Positions 60,550 to 64,000 of a stretch of DNA of 64,000 nucleotides are shown piece by piece. Below the pieces are notes generated by a model that was not told the origin of the DNA, ran no database searches, and saw nothing but the letters and a program-made list of their open reading frames with translations. The stretch is from a virus: positions 24,387-88,386 of IMG/VR virus record IMGVR_UViG_3300026097_001139; one strand, written 5' to 3'. Position numbers and translations under genes: made by a program. Every line of letters starts with the position of its first letter. Within the stretch, counting starts at the first letter, position 1.

Positions 60550-61455
60550 TTACTCTGGTAACAGTTCGGCTTTTAATTCTCTCCAAAACTTTTCCTGTGC
60601 CCAAAAGTGCTCCATTGTTTCTTCATAGGTTAAAGCTACTACTTGTGCTTCGTCTTGTGCCCAGTAAGGAGCACCCGCCTGCAAATGTTCTGTAAACATG
60701 GCGTGCAGTTCACGTACACGTTTTTCTGGAACGTCTGCGTCTGTCATGATCCAATATTCAAGATTGATGTCGGCAAACTTGGTAGCACCTTGATCAACAA
60801 AGGTAGCATTTCCTCGGACAGGTTCTGTACCGGTAGCACCCACAATACTGACTTTGCCTGCTTTTTGATGCTTTTCTGCTTCGTCAATGAATCCAACATT
60901 GAGATCCAAGCTGCCGCCGATTACATCAAGCATGGGCTCTACTGTGCCCTTGTAAGGTACCATGATCAAATCTGTGTTTGGCAATCCAGTTTGCACTGTG
61001 GCGGCAATAAGATTGGTCACTGAGCCATTGATCATACCAATTGTGACACTTTCTTTGTCCTGTAGATCAGCCAAGGACTGGTATTCAGGCTTGCCTACAA
61101 TCAACACTGGCTGGTTGGTACTGATGCGTACCACTGGTTGAAGATCTGCTACTGCATGGCTGTCCTCTGGATAAAACAACGGGCGAATAAAATAACTGCT
61201 GCTCACTGACAGTAGTTCTGCACCGTTTTGTTGTGCCACTCGACGTGCTGCAATTGCACTGCCAGCACCTGGCTTGTGTGCTTGGACATAACGAAAATCT
61301 GGATCTACATCTGCATCATTTACTGCATCCAGCAACACCCGCACTGCCTGTGCTTGCACGTTGCCGATGCTGAAAGGCCAATACACAGGAACCTGCGTTT
61401 TTGCCATTGCACTAGTAGTCAAGAGAGTTGTAAAAATCGCTGCTAAAAATTTCAT
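60550..61455 (-). CDS. TctC-like periplasmic binding protein, 301 aa
   Basis: Signal peptide MKFLAAIFTTLLTTSAMA at the N-terminus; then PVYWPFSIGNVQAQAVR, HKPGAGSAIAARRV and VPYKGTVEPMLDVIGGSLDLNVGF fit the Bug/TctC family, which binds carboxylates for tripartite transporters. No membrane subunits nearby. It may alter host uptake during infection. ATG at 61455 after AAGGAGTAATTTTTATT; the frame is open from 61551. Confidence 0.87.
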   Translation of the reverse strand: MKFLAAIFTTLLTTSAMAKTQVPVYWPFSIGNVQAQAVRVLLDAVNDADVDPDFRYVQAHKPGAGSAIAARRVAQQNGAELLSVSSSYFIRPLFYPEDSHAVADLQPVVRISTNQPVLIVGKPEYQSLADLQDKESVTIGMINGSVTNLIAATVQTGLPNTDLIMVPYKGTVEPMLDVIGGSLDLNVGFIDEAEKHQKAGKVSIVGATGTEPVRGNATFVDQGATKFADINLEYWIMTDADVPEKRVRELHAMFTEHLQAGAPYWAQDEAQVVALTYEETMEHFWAQEKFWRELKAELLPE

Positions 61456-61463
61456 AATAAAAA

Positions 61464-62453
61464 TTACTCCTTGATTATTTGTGAAAAGTTTTTGGTTTGA
61501 AAATGTGTTACCACTGGTAGATAAGATCCACAATCGCAACAACCGTTCCATTCATATTTAAGTTCATCGCCTAGGACGTAGTTAAAAATTGGCAGTGTTG
61601 ATATGTTGCTAAACACTGTTTTGCCCTGCTTTTCGCCTGGATACACAAAGTCAATGTTCAAATGCCGCTGACCGTGTTTGCAGGTGTAAAATGTTTGGCC
61701 CATTTCGCTGCTGCCGTAGTATTCAGTGACCGGACACTGAAACCTGTCCTGTATTTCTTGTGTTAGATCTGTAGGCGTGCCTGTGATTATGATCAGCTTC
61801 ATTGAGTGCTGTATATATTTTTCTATGTCCAGTTCCAGCAAGCGTTCTATTTTTTGCCCATTGGTTGCAAACACTGTAATGCCATAATCTCGAATGGTTT
61901 CCAGTTTGCGTGTTAAACTGGTGCTACGCTCTGGCACCACTGTGGTACCGCACAACCAGCTGGCAGCTTCTTCAATGGTTCGATATCCAGCTTGCGTGCT
62001 ACCTGGATCTGTGGTCAACAACAGATCCGAGCTGTTTACACCATAATGCTTGAGACCTCTGCTGGCTGGTGTTACATATTTCAACCATCTATTTAAACTG
62101 AAAGGCAGTCGACGCTTGGCACTGGTACTACCACTGTTTTCCACCATTATTGGGCCAGGTTCAAACATACCGTATGGCGGATGCTTTCGTTGTAGATCAT
62201 ACAGTTCTTCTGGTGTATGATCAGGACTGTGATCCATTAATTGATCTAACCAGATAGGGTCTTTATTGCCAAATGCCCATGTGTACTGCGCTTCGCTGAG
62301 GCTGTCACGCAGTACGCAAAAATGCAAATGCTGTTGATCGCAAAGAGCTTGATCACTGACTGTGTGTACTTCTGCAGTACACTGTAGAGAATTTAGAAAT
62401 TTAGATAATTCTGTACTGTTGTCTGGATAAGCTGTTTGACTTGCGATTGCCAA
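61464..62453 (-). CDS. Short AMP-ligase (ANL)-like protein, 329 aa, TTG start
   Basis: ENSGSTSAKRRLPFS (105-119) is an A3-like P-loop and VTEYYGSSEMGQTFYTC an A5 motif, as in phenylacetate-CoA-ligase-type enzymes. The C-terminal swinging domain (about 100 residues) is missing, so it may only make the adenylate. The start is TTG at 62453 after CAGGAACCTATT, overlapping the upstream gene by 53 bases. Confidence 0.72.
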   Translation of the reverse strand: MAIASQTAYPDNSTELSKFLNSLQCTAEVHTVSDQALCDQQHLHFCVLRDSLSEAQYTWAFGNKDPIWLDQLMDHSPDHTPEELYDLQRKHPPYGMFEPGPIMVENSGSTSAKRRLPFSLNRWLKYVTPASRGLKHYGVNSSDLLLTTDPGSTQAGYRTIEEAASWLCGTTVVPERSTSLTRKLETIRDYGITVFATNGQKIERLLELDIEKYIQHSMKLIIITGTPTDLTQEIQDRFQCPVTEYYGSSEMGQTFYTCKHGQRHLNIDFVYPGEKQGKTVFSNISTLPIFNYVLGDELKYEWNGCCDCGSYLPVVTHFQTKNFSQIIKE

Positions 62454-63036
62454 AATAGGTTCCTGTTTCGGTGATGTTTTTTGTGATCACGCTGTTGGCC
62501 AAAAAGTTACACATGGGTGCAATGTGTTTTGTGTCTTCGTCTGTGATCTTTGGTCCTAGCACACTGCTTCTTGTGCCCAATGCGGTGCCTTCTCCTACAT
62601 GACAGTTGTTGACATACACATAACTGCTGACATGACAAAAGTCACTGATCTTCACATCTCGTCCCAGTTGGCAATAGCAACTTAATATCACATGATGGCC
62701 AATATGTATAGGCGACCCCAATAGATCATTGTAACTGTTGATAAATGTATTAACTCCAATTGTTACGTTAGGATCTATTAAATTTTGTTCACCTACAATA
62801 CTAAAAAAAGCCACATGCTTGCTTTCGAGAAAATCGACAATCTTCCTTTTTAGATCGTAATCTCCTGTAACACACATGAATTGGTGTCTTTCAAACCAGC
62901 TGTTGTCCATCGATTGGACCTGTTCAAAACTACAAACACGACTAGGTCTTGCTAGGTTTTCGTGCAACTGCTGATTAAGACCAGTATTGCCTACAAAAAC
63001 AATAGGTTTATAGCGATCATGTATGATCTTGAACAT
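62401..63036 (-). CDS. NeuD-like hexapeptide-repeat acyltransferase, 211 aa
   Basis: N-terminal part (VFVGNTGLNQQL...MCVTGDYDLKRKIVDFLESK) resembles the NeuD nucleotide-binding-type domain. From about 95 hexapeptide turns form a left-handed beta helix (IDPNVTIGVNTFIN; PIHIGHHVILSCYCQLGRDVKISDFCHVSSYVYV). Such enzymes O- or N-acylate sugars. Coupled to the ANL-like gene downstream, suggesting activation then transfer. Confidence 0.82.
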   Translation of the reverse strand: MFKIIHDRYKPIVFVGNTGLNQQLHENLARPSRVCSFEQVQSMDNSWFERHQFMCVTGDYDLKRKIVDFLESKHVAFFSIVGEQNLIDPNVTIGVNTFINSYNDLLGSPIHIGHHVILSCYCQLGRDVKISDFCHVSSYVYVNNCHVGEGTALGTRSSVLGPKITDEDTKHIAPMCNFLANSVITKNITETGTYFGNRKSNSLSRQQYRII

Positions 63037-63039
63037 ACG

Positions 63040-63300
63040 TTACAGTGTGCGACCTGCAGTTTCCAACAGAGTTTCTAGCAGTTCTTGCTCTTCTTGTGTT
63101 TTCTGTAATTCACACTTGTGCGCAACACGAATTGCTTTTTTCAACACACTTGGTTTCACATCTAATTCTTCTGCTACTGCTTTTACAGTGTCGTTAAGAC
63201 CTTCGTTGAGGCTGGCAACTTCTGTCATAACCTGCATGCCTTCGTTGATGATTTGAGTAATCTTGGCTTGCTCTTCTGGATTAAAAACTCGTCCGTCCAT
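63040..63300 (-). CDS. DsbA-like late-transcription dsDNA-binding protein, 86 aa
   Basis: MDGRVFNPEEQAKITQIINEG, then LNDTVKAVAEELDVKPSVLKKAIRVAHK. This fits the small T4-like DsbA family (T4 DsbA binds DNA near late promoters), from memory of cyanophage versions. Helical, with a helix-turn-helix-like centre. It may act at the CTAAATA boxes listed here. Confidence 0.7.
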   Translation of the reverse strand: MDGRVFNPEEQAKITQIINEGMQVMTEVASLNEGLNDTVKAVAEELDVKPSVLKKAIRVAHKCELQKTQEEQELLETLLETAGRTL

Positions 63301-63308
63301 TTTATTTC

Positions 63309-63917
63309 CTAGTGTTTGTTAAAGTAATCTACAATGTCTTGTGCAACGGTTTTGTTGCCTCGATCAGTGTAGTGATTAATTGTTCCACGTTCTTTTTGCC
63401 ATATATCACTATAGCATCTAAAAAACTGCGGTGTGTACAATTCTTGCCAGTCTATGTGTGCAATATGCAAAACTGGTATAGCGTACTCTGTAAGTGTACG
63501 TTCAATATGCTCTATTGTCAACCTGTGTTGAAATTTTGCATGTTCTAAATCAAAAAAAGTTTCAAAATATTCCTTGACACACAGCAATTCTGGATAGAGT
63601 TCATGGTGTGCTTCGACGTCGCTGTATAAAAAGTCACAGTGTCGATGCATGCTGTTACAGTCATAAGCAGGATGATGTGGTGCATACAAGCGGTATGGAC
63701 TGGTATGACTTACAACAACATAATCAAAGTCAGCAGGATCTACAGTTTCAAGCTGTCTAGCAATGCGGTATTCACTGCATCCACATTGCGATAGGTTGGT
63801 AACAGAAAATGATTCTTCTAAAAGTGTAGGCCAACCCTTGCTGTTGGGATAATCTTGACGCCAATCTGCGCTGAAGCTGTCGCCCAATATAAGTAATCTT
63901 GCCTGCTGCATTGTCAT
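63309..63917 (-). CDS. SGNH-like hydrolase, 202 aa
   Basis: N-terminus QQARLLILGDSFSADW (GDS box) and a C-terminal half that ends NHYTDRGNKTVAQDIVDYF with a D/H pair. SGNH fold, acyl-esterase or transferase, substrate unknown. The ATG at 63917 after AGGTAAGT is taken; the frame is open from 63947. Confidence 0.7.
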   Translation of the reverse strand: MTMQQARLLILGDSFSADWRQDYPNSKGWPTLLEESFSVTNLSQCGCSEYRIARQLETVDPADFDYVVVSHTSPYRLYAPHHPAYDCNSMHRHCDFLYSDVEAHHELYPELLCVKEYFETFFDLEHAKFQHRLTIEHIERTLTEYAIPVLHIAHIDWQELYTPQFFRCYSDIWQKERGTINHYTDRGNKTVAQDIVDYFNKH

Positions 63918-63983
63918 ACTTACCTGCAACCCGATTCTCCTGCACAATTTTAAACATAAAATATGTACATTGTGCGTATCGTG

Positions 63984-63990
63984 CTAAATA
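63984..63990 (+). promoter_or_regulatory. CTAAATA on the plus strand at the right edge
   Basis: GTGCTAAATACTTATAC points rightwards out of the window, so a divergent rightward gene may begin just beyond. The gene it would serve is not visible. Confidence 0.35.
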
Positions 63991-64000
63991 CTTATACAAC

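Noticed and set aside
60395-60604. Minus ORF across the TctC-polymerase gap
   Set aside because: It would contain the hairpin and polymerase promoter and overlaps both neighbours; no protein-like pattern or ribosome-binding site.
63772-63999. Minus ORF at the right edge
   Set aside because: Overlaps the SGNH-like gene in another frame, ends within it and has no motif.
1-64000. CRISPR arrays, insertion sequences, integrase or attachment sites
   Set aside because: No regularly spaced repeats, transposase or integrase motifs were seen; the phage looks lytic.
1-64000. Cyanophage photosynthesis genes (psbA, psbD, hli) as host clue
   Set aside because: None recognised, so a cyanobacterial host cannot be claimed; their absence in one window does not exclude it.

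Overview
The window looks like part of a T4-like marine myovirus genome, related to cyanomyoviruses and pelagimyoviruses. No host genes are seen. Evidence: a T4-type family B DNA polymerase, a gp45-type sliding clamp, a 5'-3' exonuclease (T4 rnh-like) and a DsbA-like DNA-binding protein; a tail-fibre protein ending in a peptidase G2 chaperone domain; two tRNA genes; very tight packing with ATGA and TGATG overlaps; and two promoter types. The first is a sigma70-like TTGACA-17-TATACT/TATTAT box. The second is a T4-late-like CTAAATA/ATAAATA box. No gap between genes exceeds about 130 bases. Family assignments are from memory of motifs and could not be searched.

Layout (nearly all genes on the minus strand, so read right to left). 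64000-56000: SGNH-like protein, DsbA-like protein, hexapeptide acyltransferase, AMP-ligase-like enzyme, exported TctC-like binding protein, DNA polymerase, methyltransferase-like protein, clamp. 56000-50500: two radical SAM enzymes with N-terminal cysteine clusters, a DpdA-like DNA transglycosylase, a PTPS-like protein and small genes. 50500-37300: sugar-nucleotide and glycosyltransferase genes, a B12-binding-type radical SAM enzyme, FolE, a HIT protein, a QueD-like protein, a methyltransferase, a phosphoribosyltransferase, a glycine-zipper lipoprotein-like protein and QueE. 38700-28700: two AMP-ligase-like proteins, MetK, paired SGNH-like proteins, the exonuclease, small conserved phage genes and an FG-GAP/VCBS repeat protein.

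28742-23644 is the only plus-strand block. It is AT-rich and carries two tandem 381-residue glycosyltransferase-like paralogues, a radical SAM enzyme, a 2OG oxygenase-like protein, a tiny basic protein and an SGNH-like protein. It is divergent from two tandem sulfotransferases (22302-23547). 22300-15000: a DctP-like protein without a signal peptide, early small genes, a HAD phosphatase, tRNA-Cys and tRNA-Trp, ClpP, a truncated UDP-glucose dehydrogenase and many small unknown genes, one of them frameshifted. 14800-1: radical SAM enzymes, a tandem duplicate pair, a YkuK-like protein, the tail fibre, a CobS/MoxR ATPase with its CobT-like VWA partner, a 2OG oxygenase fused to a LIC12192-type domain, and ThyX running off the left edge.

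The genes group into three programmes. One is 7-deazaguanine DNA modification (FolE, QueD-like, QueE, DpdA; QueC not in the window). One is S-adenosylmethionine chemistry: MetK beside seven radical SAM proteins and three methyltransferases. One is carbohydrate or surface chemistry: epimerases, dehydrogenase, glycosyltransferases, sulfotransferases, acyl and adenylate enzymes. The most unusual regulatory signals are two hairpins that could hide ribosome-binding sites only in read-through RNA, and a terminator loop complementary to the start region of the same mRNA.
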